Below, in pieces: positions 24,532 to 32,482 of a stretch of DNA of 33,518 nt. The translations under genes and the position numbers were made by a program. Every line of letters begins with the position of its first letter. Position 1 is the first letter of the stretch. The stretch is from the NCBI RefSeq assembly GCF_020532645.1, contig NZ_JAJAUZ010000076.1:1-33518 (forward strand), read 5' to 3'. Origin of the DNA: Streptomyces bambusae. GTDB lineage: Bacteria > Actinomycetota > Actinomycetes > Streptomycetales > Streptomycetaceae. The notes below the pieces were generated by a model, which was not told the origin of the DNA, searched no databases, and worked only from the letters and a program-made list of their open reading frames with translations.

Positions 24532-24797
24532 GCTGCTGTGCTCTTCTCCCGGTCTCGGTGGGCAGCTGCAAGCGTGGACACGTACTGCGCGGACCAGCCG
24601 GTGTGGCGGGCAACGGCTGAGGCTCCTCCGCGGCCGCATTCCTCCGCTATCCGACCGGCAGCTGTATTCAACGCGCTGCGAGCAGCCTCCGCAGCTCGAA
24701 CCGCATGCTCCAGCGCCTTGAGCGCGCGGTCGAGGGTCTCCTTCTGTGATCCACTGAGCAGAGCTTGGGGGGCGCGATTGCGGGCCGGAGCTGTCAT
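24528..24797 (-). CDS. small coiled-coil/HTH protein, first gene of an overlapping operon
   Basis: An 89-residue product from ATG 24797. A long Ala-rich helix (LDRALKALEHAVRAAEAARSAL) is followed by an HTH-like segment (ASAVARHTGWSAQYVSTLAAAH). It heads three genes linked by 4-bp overlaps (ATGA then GTGA), so it is a likely DNA-binding autoregulator of the group. No named family is recognised. Confidence 0.6.
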   Translation of the reverse strand: MTAPARNRAPQALLSGSQKETLDRALKALEHAVRAAEAARSALNTAAGRIAEECGRGGASAVARHTGWSAQYVSTLAAAHRDREKSTAA

Positions 24798-24867
24798 GGC
24801 GCCAGTCTCCTCCGTCCTTTCCTTAACTTCAACCAGTACTTGAAATCAGTCGTCGTCGTCCCGTCGA

Positions 24868-25560
24868 TCAATCGGGGATGCAGCGTCGGCCTGGCTCCAT
24901 GCGCTGCGGTCTGACCAGGCCGGATTCGTATGCGTAGATGACCAGCTGGGCGCGGTCGCGGGCGTGGAGTTTGGTCATGGCTCGGTTGATGTGGGTCTTG
25001 GCGGTGAGGGGGGTGATGACCATGTGGGCGGCTATCTCGTCGTTCGAGAGGCCGCGGGCCGCCAGGGTGACGGCTTCGCGTTCGCGGGTGGTGAGGTCGT
25101 CCCGGATGGCCGGGGGGCGGTCGGCGGGCGGTGGGCCGGAGACGTAGCGGGTGATCAGTCTGCGGGTGATCGACGGGGCGAGGAGGGCGTCGCCGCGGGC
25201 GGCGACCCGTACCGCGTGCAGGAAGTCCTCCGGGACGACGTCCTTCACCAGGAAGCCCGCCGCGCCTGCGCGCAGGGCCTGGAAGACGTACTCGTCCAGG
25301 CCGTAGTTGGTCAGGATGACCACGTGCACGCCGGCCAGCGCCGGGTCGGCGGCGATCCGCCGGGTCGCCTCGATGCCGTCGGTGACCGGCATCCGGATGT
25401 CGACGAGAGCGACGTCCGGCAGGTGGGTGCGGGCCGCCGCCACCCCCTCGTGCCCGTCGGCGGCCTCGGCCACCACCTCGATGTCGTCCTCCAGGTCGAG
25501 GAGCGCTCGGAACGCGCTGCGGATGAGTGGCTGGTCGTCGACCAGCAGGACACGGATCAC
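24868..25560 (-). CDS. NarL/LuxR-type response regulator
   Basis: The GTG at 25560-25558 overlaps the stop of the kinase gene (GTGA). The 230-residue protein has a receiver domain with acidic pair Asp8-Asp9, phospho-acceptor Asp54 (ALVDIRMP), Thr84 and Lys106 (FLVKDV). A LuxR-type HTH follows at about 157-215 (LTTREREAVTLAARGLSNDE...). It would bind DNA when phosphorylated by the adjacent kinase. The kinase regulon may include the divergent membrane-protein gene. Confidence 0.97.
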   Translation of the reverse strand: MIRVLLVDDQPLIRSAFRALLDLEDDIEVVAEAADGHEGVAAARTHLPDVALVDIRMPVTDGIEATRRIAADPALAGVHVVILTNYGLDEYVFQALRAGAAGFLVKDVVPEDFLHAVRVAARGDALLAPSITRRLITRYVSGPPPADRPPAIRDDLTTREREAVTLAARGLSNDEIAAHMVITPLTAKTHINRAMTKLHARDRAQLVIYAYESGLVRPQRMEPGRRCIPD

Positions 25561-26696
25561 GGCGTGCGCTCCACAGGCTCCACGGGAATGACGGCCCGGA
25601 CGGCGAATCCGCCCCCGCCGCGCGGCCCGGCCCGCAGCCGGCCCCCGAGCGCGGTGACGCGTTCGCGCATGCCGAGCAGCCCGAGACCGGGCGCGGGCGC
25701 GGTGCCGGGCGCGGCCGTGCCGTCGTCCTCCACGCAGACCACCAGCGCGTCCGCCCCGCAGTCGACGCGGACCGTCGCGTGCTCGGCATCCGCGTGCCGG
25801 GCCGCGTTCGTCAGCGACTCCTGCACGATCCGGTACACGGTCCGCTCCACCGCCACCGGCAGGTCCCGGTGCACCCCGCCGACCGTCAGCGACGCATCCA
25901 GCCCCAACGTCCGCGCCCGCGCCACGAGTTCGGGTACGTCGTCCAGCCCGCGCGGCGGCGCCGTGTCGTCGTCGCGCAGCGCCTCCAGCGTGGCCCGCAG
26001 CTCCCGGCTCGCCTCCCGCCCGGCCTCCTGGATCGCCAGCAGTGCCGCCGGCACCTCCTCGCCGCGCTTGCGGGCCACGTGCACGGCCACGTCCGCCTGC
26101 ACTTTGACCACCGAGATCTGATGGGTGAGCGAATCGTGCAACTCCCGCGCGATCCGCAGCCGTTCCTCGTCCGCACGGCGCCGCGCGGTCTCCTCGCGGG
26201 TGCGTTCCGCCTCGTCCGCCCGCCGCTCGGCCTGCCGCAGCGCCTCACCGGCGGCGCCGGCCGCCACCAGCCAGGCGATCTCCAGCGAGCCACGGGACTG
26301 CGCGAGCGCCTCGCGCAGTCCGTCGAGGCCCGAGGCCAGGGCGGCGAGCGGGAGCACGGCCAGCATGACCAGGCTCGCGACGGCGGTGAGCGTACGGTGT
26401 CCCGCCCGTACGGCCGCGTAGACGGCGAACAGGTACGCCACCACGGGAACGTCGAAGCCCGCCGCCTGGTACCCCACCGCGGACACCCCGGTGACGGCCA
26501 GTACCGCCACCGGCGCCCGGCGCCGCAACCCCAGCGCCAGCCCGCCGGCCGCCAACAGCGCATACCCCACCAACCAGCCGTAACCTTCCGGCCGTTGACC
26601 GGAAGACGCGGCGGTGGCCAGCAGTGCCGCCGTCACCCCGACGGCCACTGCGGCATCGACCGCCCGGGCCCGTACCGCGGACTCACCAGCACTCAT
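25557..26696 (-). CDS. sensor histidine kinase (HisKA_3, NarX/DesK type)
   Basis: This 379-residue protein has about five hydrophobic segments between residues 12 and 150. A coiled region follows, then the HisKA_3 box with the phosphorylated His187 (RIARELHDSLTHQ). The ATPase part shows the N box (ESLTNAARHADA) and the G box (GLGLLGMRERV). No extracellular sensor domain is visible, so it probably senses the membrane or something within it, as intramembrane-sensing kinases do. It is paired with the response regulator through a GTGA overlap. Confidence 0.96.
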   Translation of the reverse strand: MSAGESAVRARAVDAAVAVGVTAALLATAASSGQRPEGYGWLVGYALLAAGGLALGLRRRAPVAVLAVTGVSAVGYQAAGFDVPVVAYLFAVYAAVRAGHRTLTAVASLVMLAVLPLAALASGLDGLREALAQSRGSLEIAWLVAAGAAGEALRQAERRADEAERTREETARRRADEERLRIARELHDSLTHQISVVKVQADVAVHVARKRGEEVPAALLAIQEAGREASRELRATLEALRDDDTAPPRGLDDVPELVARARTLGLDASLTVGGVHRDLPVAVERTVYRIVQESLTNAARHADAEHATVRVDCGADALVVCVEDDGTAAPGTAPAPGLGLLGMRERVTALGGRLRAGPRGGGGFAVRAVIPVEPVERTP

Positions 26697-26903
26697 GCGC
26701 GCACCCTAATCGGCAGCGCCCCGGCCGCGAGTCCCCCTCGTGGACGAGGGCCCGGCTACCGCAGCCGCAGTAGAAACGGGCCCGCTACGGCAGGCGCGGC
26801 AGCACGAAGTGTCTGCGGTCGCCGGACGACCGGCGGGCGGTACGGCGGCCATGCTCGGACCACACCCGATCGACGCACCATCCATGGAAAAGGAGCCGTG
26901 CCG

Positions 26904-27317
26904 ATGTCCGCACGTCACCTGCTCGCCGTCCCGGCCGCCGCCCTGCTCGCCGTCGCCGGATCCGCCGCACCGGCGGCCGCGGATGCCCCCGCGTACGCCG
27001 CCGCCGTCACCGACTTCGGCCTCGGCCGGCTCGGCGCCAGTGCCGGTGCGCTGCTGGCGCTGGCCGGACTGGTCGTCGCGGGCCTGGTCCTGGCCCGCCC
27101 GGCCGGCCGCTTCGGGGCCCGCGCCGCCGCCATGTCCCGCGCGGCTCTCGCCGCCGGCCTGACCGGTACCACCCTCGGCATCCTGGTCGCGTCCACCGCC
27201 GCCGGCGGCCTCGGCACGGGCAACGGCCTGGGCGGCGCGTACGTCGCCATCCTCGTGGGTGTCCTCTGCGCGGCCCTCGCCGCCCGGGGCCTGTACCGGG
27301 CCCGCCGCAACGGGTGA
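26904..27317 (+). CDS. DUF6223-like small membrane protein
   Basis: A 137-residue product from ATG 26904, with aaaaggag 8 nt upstream. A signal sequence (HLLAVPAAALLAVAGSAAPAAA) is followed by three hydrophobic Gly/Ala-rich helices with the GLGTGNGLGGA loop, as I recall for the DUF6223 family. Function is unknown. It is divergent from the two-component system; the 207-bp gap contains a ccctcg/cgaggg hairpin at 26735-26750. Confidence 0.8.
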   Translation: MSARHLLAVPAAALLAVAGSAAPAAADAPAYAAAVTDFGLGRLGASAGALLALAGLVVAGLVLARPAGRFGARAAAMSRAALAAGLTGTTLGILVASTAAGGLGTGNGLGGAYVAILVGVLCAALAARGLYRARRNG

Positions 27318-27376
27318 CGGGGGGACGTGCGTCGGGCAGCGCCACGTCCGCCGCGTACGCCTCCGTCGGTCGTCCC

Positions 27377-27808
27377 TTACCGCTGCTGCCGTCCCCGCGT
27401 CACCGCGGACACCGCCGTGCAGACCGCCGACGTCGCGGCCAGCGTCCCGACCAGCACCATGCCGGCGCCGAGGGCGAACAGGCCGCTGGCGTCGTCCGAC
27501 CAGTCGAAGGCGGCGGCCACCGTCAGGCCCCCCGTGGTGCCGGCGACGGCGGCCCGGCCGTGGTCGCGGTAGGCCGCCCAGCACACCGGCAGCACGAGCG
27601 TCACCGCCAGCCCGATCACCTGCCACGGCTGGTACGGGCCGCTGACCGAGCCGTCGGGGTGCACGTCACGGTGCTGGTCCCAGCCCAGCCAGCCGGCCCA
27701 CGCGGCGACCGCTGCGACGAACAGCAGCAGGGTGGGGACGAGCGGCAGCCGGCCGGCCGGGTTCGGGAGCGGGTTCTGCTGCGGGTTCGCGTTCGGGTTC
27801 TGGCTCAT
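27377..27808 (-). CDS. four-helix membrane protein
   Basis: A 143-residue product from ATG 27808. An Asn/Pro-rich N-terminal tail (SQNPNANPQQNPLPNP) precedes four predicted helices (VPTLLLFVAAVAAWAGW, QVIGLAVTLVLPVCW, AAVAGTTGGLTVAAAF, LFALGAGMVLVGTLAATSAV). No motif indicates function. The strand and spacing suggest readthrough from the gene ending at 27897, limited by a hairpin between them. Confidence 0.75.
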   Translation of the reverse strand: MSQNPNANPQQNPLPNPAGRLPLVPTLLLFVAAVAAWAGWLGWDQHRDVHPDGSVSGPYQPWQVIGLAVTLVLPVCWAAYRDHGRAAVAGTTGGLTVAAAFDWSDDASGLFALGAGMVLVGTLAATSAVCTAVSAVTRGRQQR

Positions 27809-27852
27809 GGGGCAAGCCTCTCTCCCCGCCGCGCCGCAGGTCAGTGTGCAGG

Positions 27853-27872
27853 TACTCACCTTCCGGTGAGTA
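27853..27872 (-). terminator. hairpin between two minus-strand genes
   Basis: Perfect 8-bp arms tactcacc and ggtgagta enclose a 4-nt loop that reads GGAA on the transcribed strand (a GNRA tetraloop). It lies 25 bp after the stop of the 111-residue protein. There is no U-run, so it may stabilise an mRNA end rather than terminate. Confidence 0.4.
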
Positions 27873-27896
27873 GCCGGACCCGGCCGCCGTGGCAGG

Positions 27897-28232
27897 TCAG
27901 GCGGGGACCGGCGCCTGCGCCGACTGCGGCGGGATCTCGGCCGGGGCGCCGGTGCCCGTGCCCGCCGCGATGTTGATGCCCCCGCGGCGCTGCCGGGCGG
28001 ACGGGCGGCGGGTCGGCTCGGGCGCACCGAGCGCGGTGAGTTCGGCGGCGGACCAGCCGGCCTTCTCGGCGGCCGCATACGCCTTGCCGTAGCCCACCTC
28101 CGTATCGGCGAGCATGCTCTCCAACTGCTTGCGTTCGGCAAGGATCTCCGCGAGCGGCTGCAGCGCGGTCTGGCGGGCGGCCTGGAGTTCCTGGGCCTTC
28201 TTGAGGATGTCGTGTACGTCCATGCCGGGCAT
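27897..28232 (-). CDS. small conserved helical protein with HTH-like segment
   Basis: A 111-residue product from ATG 28232, or 108 from ATG 28223. The N-terminal half is a helical hairpin (DILKKAQELQAARQTALQPLAEILAERKQLESMLAD). AYAAAEKAGWSAAELTALGAPEPTRRP then resembles a short HTH, and the tail is low-complexity. From memory, similar proteins occur in many actinobacteria, often in mobile or accessory regions. A DNA-binding role is possible but unproven. Confidence 0.65.
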   Translation of the reverse strand: MPGMDVHDILKKAQELQAARQTALQPLAEILAERKQLESMLADTEVGYGKAYAAAEKAGWSAAELTALGAPEPTRRPSARQRRGGINIAAGTGTGAPAEIPPQSAQAPVPA

Positions 28233-28311
28233 GATCCCGGCGCGGCGGGTGTTCCCGGGGGACCGACACTCGCGGATTGGAGCGGGGCAACAGGCGTCCG
28301 CCCCTCGGGGA

Positions 28312-29940
28312 TCACGCGTCGGTGGCGGGCGGTTCGTTCGCGTACCTCCGCAGCAGGCTCGGCAGCCGGCAGTCGTTTCCCGGCTCCTCGTGGAACGTGG
28401 TGCCCGGGAGGGCCGCCAGCAGTTCCGGCAGGACGCCCACGACCGCGGCCCGCTCGACGAGTTCGCGGGGTACGAAGGCGTCCGATTTGCCGCAGTGGAG
28501 CACGTGGAGAAGGTGGAGCACGGACTGTGGGGCGCCGGCCGTCAGCAGGCGATCCGCCAGGTCCCGGCCGTGGTTGAGCCGCAGCCCGAGGAACGCGTTG
28601 CGGAACTCGTCGGCTCCGCCGGGGAGCCGTGCGGCCAGTACGACGACCACGGCGAGGACCGCGTCGGCCAGCGAGCCGTGTCCCCGTTCGGCCAGTCGCC
28701 GTGAGAGCCCGAACAGCCGGCGCGGCCGGAAGTCGCGCCGGCCGGCTTCGTGCACGGCCTGCTCCGTCGCCGGTGCATCGCACACGAACTCCAGCAGCGC
28801 AGCCAGCTGCGCGGACGGCGAGTACCGCACCGCCTCGGCGAGCAGGGCATCGCCCCGCCCGCCGGCCGAAGCCGTCCGCCACGCCGTGTGCAGGACCGCA
28901 ATGTCCTGCGGGGTGCGGGCCCTGACCACCTCCGCCAGCAAGACCGGATCCAGTGTGTCCTCCCGCCTGAGCGATGGCAGCCATCTGCCCAGGTCGGCCA
29001 CGGTGTCCAACGACCGGTACTCGCACACCAGGCTCACCAGCCATTCCGCGCGGTGCCGCGACTCCATGTTGATGAGCCACAGCAGGATCCGGATCAGCTC
29101 CTCGGCCGGCCGCTCCCACGCCGCCGCATCCAGCGCCCGGGTCACCTCGCGCAGTTCGCCGGCCACCAAGTGCCGGGACAGCGCGTTCAGCAGCTCCGCC
29201 ACCGGCAACGGAGGCTCCGGAGCCTCCTCGGTGCCCCGCTCGCCCATCGCGCGCAGCGCCCCCAGCTCCTCCTCCAGCGCCAGGACCCGCTCCTCAAGCC
29301 CCCGGCACCGGTCCTCGGAGTCGGTCTTCAGGGCCGTCACGTCCGCCAGGTCGGCGCGTAACCGGGCGAGTTCCGCTTCGAGGGCCTCGCGGCCGGTGCG
29401 GTGACCGGTGGCGGCGGCCAGCAGCTCCAGTTCCCGGCGGCGGGCGGCGACCTGGTCCTTCGCCCAGTCCGAACCCAGCCGCTGCCGTTCGGCGTACGAG
29501 TCCGCCAGCTCGGATTCCAGCCGGTCCATCCGGTCGTGCAGGGCTTGCTGCTCGCGGCCCAGCCGCGCGATCGTGCGCCGCGCGTGGGCGACTTCCTGCC
29601 GCGCCACCTCCAGCTCGTACTCGGCCGGATCGGTGGCCCGTACGGCGGCCAGCCGCTGGTCCCGGACCCGCGCCTTGGCCGCCTCCTGGAGCGGTGCGCC
29701 CAGCTTGGCTTCCACTTCCAGGATCAGGCGCTCGACGAAGTCCCGGCTGGCCACCCGTCGCCCGCCGAGGAACCGGGACACCACCGAGTAGTGCTGCTGC
29801 ACTCGCGCCGCATAGCCCCGCTGGGAGACGCCGAGCGTGTTGAACAGCTGCGACAACGTGTTGCCGAGCTCCGCAACCTCCGCCACCTCCCCCTGTTCCA
29901 CCGCCGACGAACCCCCGGTCGACCGCGTCAGATCCGTCAT
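28312..29940 (-). CDS. large protein with N-terminal XRE-like HTH, coiled coil and helical C-terminus
   Basis: A 542-residue product from ATG 29940. Residues about 25-70 read as an HTH (LGNTLSQLFNTLGVSQRGYAARVQQHYSVVSRFLGG). A long coiled coil rich in Arg/Glu/Leu follows, about 105-235 (VARQEVAHARRTIARLGREQQALHDRM...). A C-terminal helical domain of about 290 residues (AWRTASAGGRGDALLAEAV, DAVLAVVVVLAARLPGGA) completes it. The layout suggests a DNA- or partner-binding scaffold; I know no named family. No enzyme motif is present. The coding composition is strong throughout. Confidence 0.75.
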   Translation of the reverse strand: MTDLTRSTGGSSAVEQGEVAEVAELGNTLSQLFNTLGVSQRGYAARVQQHYSVVSRFLGGRRVASRDFVERLILEVEAKLGAPLQEAAKARVRDQRLAAVRATDPAEYELEVARQEVAHARRTIARLGREQQALHDRMDRLESELADSYAERQRLGSDWAKDQVAARRRELELLAAATGHRTGREALEAELARLRADLADVTALKTDSEDRCRGLEERVLALEEELGALRAMGERGTEEAPEPPLPVAELLNALSRHLVAGELREVTRALDAAAWERPAEELIRILLWLINMESRHRAEWLVSLVCEYRSLDTVADLGRWLPSLRREDTLDPVLLAEVVRARTPQDIAVLHTAWRTASAGGRGDALLAEAVRYSPSAQLAALLEFVCDAPATEQAVHEAGRRDFRPRRLFGLSRRLAERGHGSLADAVLAVVVVLAARLPGGADEFRNAFLGLRLNHGRDLADRLLTAGAPQSVLHLLHVLHCGKSDAFVPRELVERAAVVGVLPELLAALPGTTFHEEPGNDCRLPSLLRRYANEPPATDA

Positions 29941-30252
29941 GAGCCCCTCCACCCGACCGGTGCACCGCATCGGCAACGGTGCGAGCTTTCGCAACGTATC
30001 CCGACTTCCCCACCCTGGGCCCGTGAATCCGCCCCAGAGTGAGGAACCCCCGCACATGAACTGCCCGTGGCTGCCCGGTCCGGCACGCACCGACGGACCG
30101 GGCCGGACGTTCGTCATCACGCTCGCCCGCGGGCCGGTGCTCCTCGTGCACCCGCACGCCTGCGTCGGCGGCCGTGTCCGGGACGTGCCGACCGGCGGGG
30201 ATCTTGGCCGGGTAGTGTCGGAACGTATCGTCAATGTGAAGGAGCAGTTGTC
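29941..30252. other. divergent intergenic region
   Basis: It separates the XRE/coiled-coil gene (minus) from the FKBP gene (plus). The motif gcaacg occurs twice near 29970-29996. An open frame starting at ATG 30056 runs into the FKBP start, but its composition is not convincing. The FKBP Shine-Dalgarno (aaggag) lies at about 30239-30244. Confidence 0.5.
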
Positions 30253-30579
30253 ATGGGTGTGACCAGGGACGTCATCACGGCCGGAGACGGGCAGAACTTC
30301 CCCAAGCCCGGTGACTCGATCACCATGCACTACACCGGCACGCTGGAGGACGGCACGAAGTTCGACTCCAGCCGCGACCGGAACCAGCCGTTCGTCTGCA
30401 ACATCGGTATCGGCCAGCTCATCAAGGGCTGGGACGAGGCCGTCCCGCAGATGTCCGTGGGCGAGCGCGCCACGCTGACCATCTCCGCGGACTACGGTTA
30501 CGGCTCCCGCGGCGTCCCCGGCGTCATCCCGCCGAACGCCACGCTCATCTTCGACGTGGAGCTGCTCGGCATCAACTGA
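30253..30579 (+). CDS. FKBP12-like peptidyl-prolyl isomerase
   Basis: This 108-residue cytoplasmic single-domain protein catalyses cis-trans isomerisation of X-Pro bonds. The length equals human FKBP12, and the active-site positions line up without gaps: Tyr27, Phe37, Asp38, Phe47, Leu56 (Val in human), Ile57, Trp60, Tyr83 and Phe100. The sequence MGVTRDVI..., NFPKPGD, TMHYTGTLEDGTKFDSS and GVIPPNATLIFDVELL is far closer to fungal and animal FKBP12 than to the usual streptomycete FKBP. ATG 30253 follows aaggag. The SnoaL-like gene begins 32 bp after the stop and is probably co-transcribed. Confidence 0.95.
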   Translation: MGVTRDVITAGDGQNFPKPGDSITMHYTGTLEDGTKFDSSRDRNQPFVCNIGIGQLIKGWDEAVPQMSVGERATLTISADYGYGSRGVPGVIPPNATLIFDVELLGIN

Positions 30580-30610
30580 CCGGCCGGTGCGCTCCAGGGA
30601 GGCTGCCCTC

Positions 30611-31030
30611 GTGTCCCGTACGCCCAAAGAGATCTTCGAGCACCACGTCCACGCCGGTGCCGTGAGCCGGAACGCCGATGCCGTGGCCGACGGCTTCACC
30701 GAGGACGGCGTCCTGGAGGCGCCGCTCGTACCCGCCGATGCCGGCTTCCCCCGGCGGATGGCCGGACGCGAGGAGATCCGCAACGGCCTGGCGGCGTACT
30801 ACGCGAGCCAGGGGCCGGACGGACGCGTCCCGAACTTCCGGAAGTCCGGGTACGTGCTCCACACCACCGCCGATCCGGACGTCTTCATCGCCGAGATCGA
30901 CACGGTCTTCGACGGAGACCCGGACGGGGACGGCGAGGACGAGGTGGCCTCCCTGGTGCAGATCTTCCGCATCCGGGACGGGAAGATCGCCCGGCTGCGC
31001 GACTACTTCGCGCCGGGACTGGTGGAATAG
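30611..31030 (+). CDS. SnoaL/NTF2-like protein
   Basis: A 139-residue product from GTG 30611, which has gggagg 8 nt before it; an in-frame GTG at 30587 lacks one. The order EIFEHHVHAGAVSRNADAVADGFTEDGVLEAPL, REEIRNGLAAYYAS, DPDVFIAEIDTVF, SLVQIFRIRDGKIARLRDYF is typical of the SnoaL_2 branch. The substrate is unknown. It follows the FKBP gene closely and precedes a hairpin. Confidence 0.88.
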   Translation: MSRTPKEIFEHHVHAGAVSRNADAVADGFTEDGVLEAPLVPADAGFPRRMAGREEIRNGLAAYYASQGPDGRVPNFRKSGYVLHTTADPDVFIAEIDTVFDGDPDGDGEDEVASLVQIFRIRDGKIARLRDYFAPGLVE

Positions 31031-31051
31031 ATCTCCCATACCGAGACGGGT

Positions 31052-31083
31052 CTGTCCAGCATGCGGCCACCTGCTTGCTGGAC
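31052..31083 (+). terminator. hairpin after the SnoaL-like gene
   Basis: gtccagca (31054-31061) and tgctggac (31076-31083) are perfect 8-bp complements around a 14-nt loop. There is no T-run, so termination is not assured; it may instead belong to the leader of the monooxygenase gene. Confidence 0.35.
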
Positions 31084-31101
31084 GGGCCCTCGGTGGCGCA
31101 G

Positions 31102-31135
31102 TATCCCTACCATTCCGATGGGAAAGATGGGGATT
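31102..31135 (+). promoter_or_regulatory. 34-bp element, copy 1, candidate Rrf2 operator
   Basis: The element begins tatccctacca and contains tgggaaa and gggat. It matches the copy at 33046-33079 at 24 of 34 positions. It ends 6 bp before the monooxygenase ATG, so a bound repressor would block transcription start or the ribosome site. Confidence 0.55.
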
Positions 31136-31141
31136 GATGCC

Positions 31142-32434
31142 ATGCAGATGACGCTCGCGCCGATACCGGCATCGGCTGCCATCGACGAACCGTCCGCCGG
31201 TCCCGGGCGCCATGCCCTCCTGCGCACCGCCCGCGACGTCGCGGAGGACCTCGCCGCCGACGCCATCGCCCGCGACCAGGCCGGCAAACCGCCCGCCGAC
31301 GAGGTCGCCCGGCTGCGCGACGCCGGCCTCCCGGCGGCCCTCGCCCCGCCCGGCCCCGGCCGCGGCACCGACTGGCGCACCGGCTGCGCCGTCGTACGCG
31401 AGATCGCCGTCGCGGACAGCTCCGTCGGCGAGCTGCTCGCCCGGCACTACGTCCACACCTGGGCCGGACGCTTCTACGCGGACGGCGACCAGGAACGGGG
31501 CCAGGAACGGGACCAGGAGCAGGAGCAGGAGCGGGGCCAGGGCCACGACCGGGCGGAGGCCCTCGAGGCGGAGGCCGCCCGCGAACAGTGGCTGTGGACC
31601 GGCGCCGTCCACGGCCCCGCACCGCACGGACCGCACGACGGCGCGGCCGTCGGACCCGACCTGACGCTCCGGCCGCGCCGCAGCGGCTACGTCCTGCACG
31701 GCCGGCGGGCCCTGGACACCGCCGTGCCCCTCGCCGACCAGCTGGCGGTGGACGCCGTCTGTACCGTCACCGGCGACATCCTGGTCGTACGCATCCCCGC
31801 CGGCGAGCGGGGTGTGACCCTCGAACCCGCCCACGACCGCTTCGGCCAGCGCGTGGCCGGCGCCGGAACCGTCCACTTCGACCGTGTCACCGTCCCCGCC
31901 GACCGGGTCCTCGGCCTCAGGCCGCACGACGAGGAGTCGGCCGCGCCACGCACCTCCCTCGCCGGGCCCGCCCTCCGGCTCGCCCTGTGCCACGTCGGCC
32001 TCGGCATCGCCGAAGGCGCCCTCACCGAGGCCCGCGACCTCAGCCGCGGCGCCCGCGCGCACCGCCTGCCCGGCGAGGACCCCGACCTGTTCCTGACCTA
32101 CGGCGAGCTCGCCACCGCCGCCCAGACCGCCGTCGCCGTCGTCGACCGTGCGACGGACGTGCTGGCCCGGGCCCTCGACGCGGGGGTGCACCTCGACGCC
32201 GACGAGGCCGCTGCCGTCGCCGCTCTCGTCGCCACCGCCGAGACGGTCACCTCGAAGGCCGCGCTCCACATCACCGCCCGGGTACTGGAACTCGCCGACG
32301 CCCCCGGACTGGACCGCTTCTGGCGCAACGCCCGTGCCCTGACCGCCCACGGCCGCCCCGCGCACCGGCTGCGCGCGATCGGGGAGCACTACCTGAACGG
32401 CCCGCACGCCGAACCGGCGGCCGCCCTGCGGTAG
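31142..32434 (+). CDS. acyl-CoA dehydrogenase-fold monooxygenase (DszC/SfnB type), sulfur acquisition
   Basis: This 430-residue protein has the acyl-CoA dehydrogenase layout: VARLRDAGLPAALAP, ADSSVGELLARHY, a beta-domain (VHFDRVTVPADRVLG) and C-terminal helices (LCHVGLGIAEGALTEARDL, HITARVLELADAPGLDRFW). Relatives named SfnB or DszC are flavin-dependent monooxygenases that open organosulfur compounds under sulfate limitation. The Rrf2 regulator and cysteine leader peptide next door support that role. The ATG is 6 bp after the 34-bp element. Residues about 118-142 are an odd Gln/Glu/Arg repeat (ERGQERDQEQEQERGQ) inside the domain, probably a loop expansion. Confidence 0.8.
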   Translation: MQMTLAPIPASAAIDEPSAGPGRHALLRTARDVAEDLAADAIARDQAGKPPADEVARLRDAGLPAALAPPGPGRGTDWRTGCAVVREIAVADSSVGELLARHYVHTWAGRFYADGDQERGQERDQEQEQERGQGHDRAEALEAEAAREQWLWTGAVHGPAPHGPHDGAAVGPDLTLRPRRSGYVLHGRRALDTAVPLADQLAVDAVCTVTGDILVVRIPAGERGVTLEPAHDRFGQRVAGAGTVHFDRVTVPADRVLGLRPHDEESAAPRTSLAGPALRLALCHVGLGIAEGALTEARDLSRGARAHRLPGEDPDLFLTYGELATAAQTAVAVVDRATDVLARALDAGVHLDADEAAAVAALVATAETVTSKAALHITARVLELADAPGLDRFWRNARALTAHGRPAHRLRAIGEHYLNGPHAEPAAALR

Positions 32435-32470
32435 CGCCGACCGCCCCGGACGGCAGCCGCAGCCGTACGG

Positions 32471-32476
32471 GATAAT
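32471..32476 (+). promoter_or_regulatory. candidate -10 of a leaderless promoter
   Basis: gataat lies 6 bp before the Rrf2 ATG, and no Shine-Dalgarno is present. That spacing would start the transcript at or within a base or two of the ATG, as in leaderless actinobacterial mRNAs. Confidence 0.4.
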
Positions 32477-32482
32477 GCCTGC

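Noticed and set aside
30056..30262. A 68-codon frame ending inside the FKBP start
   Set aside because: Unconvincing composition and no ribosome site; it covers the likely FKBP promoter.
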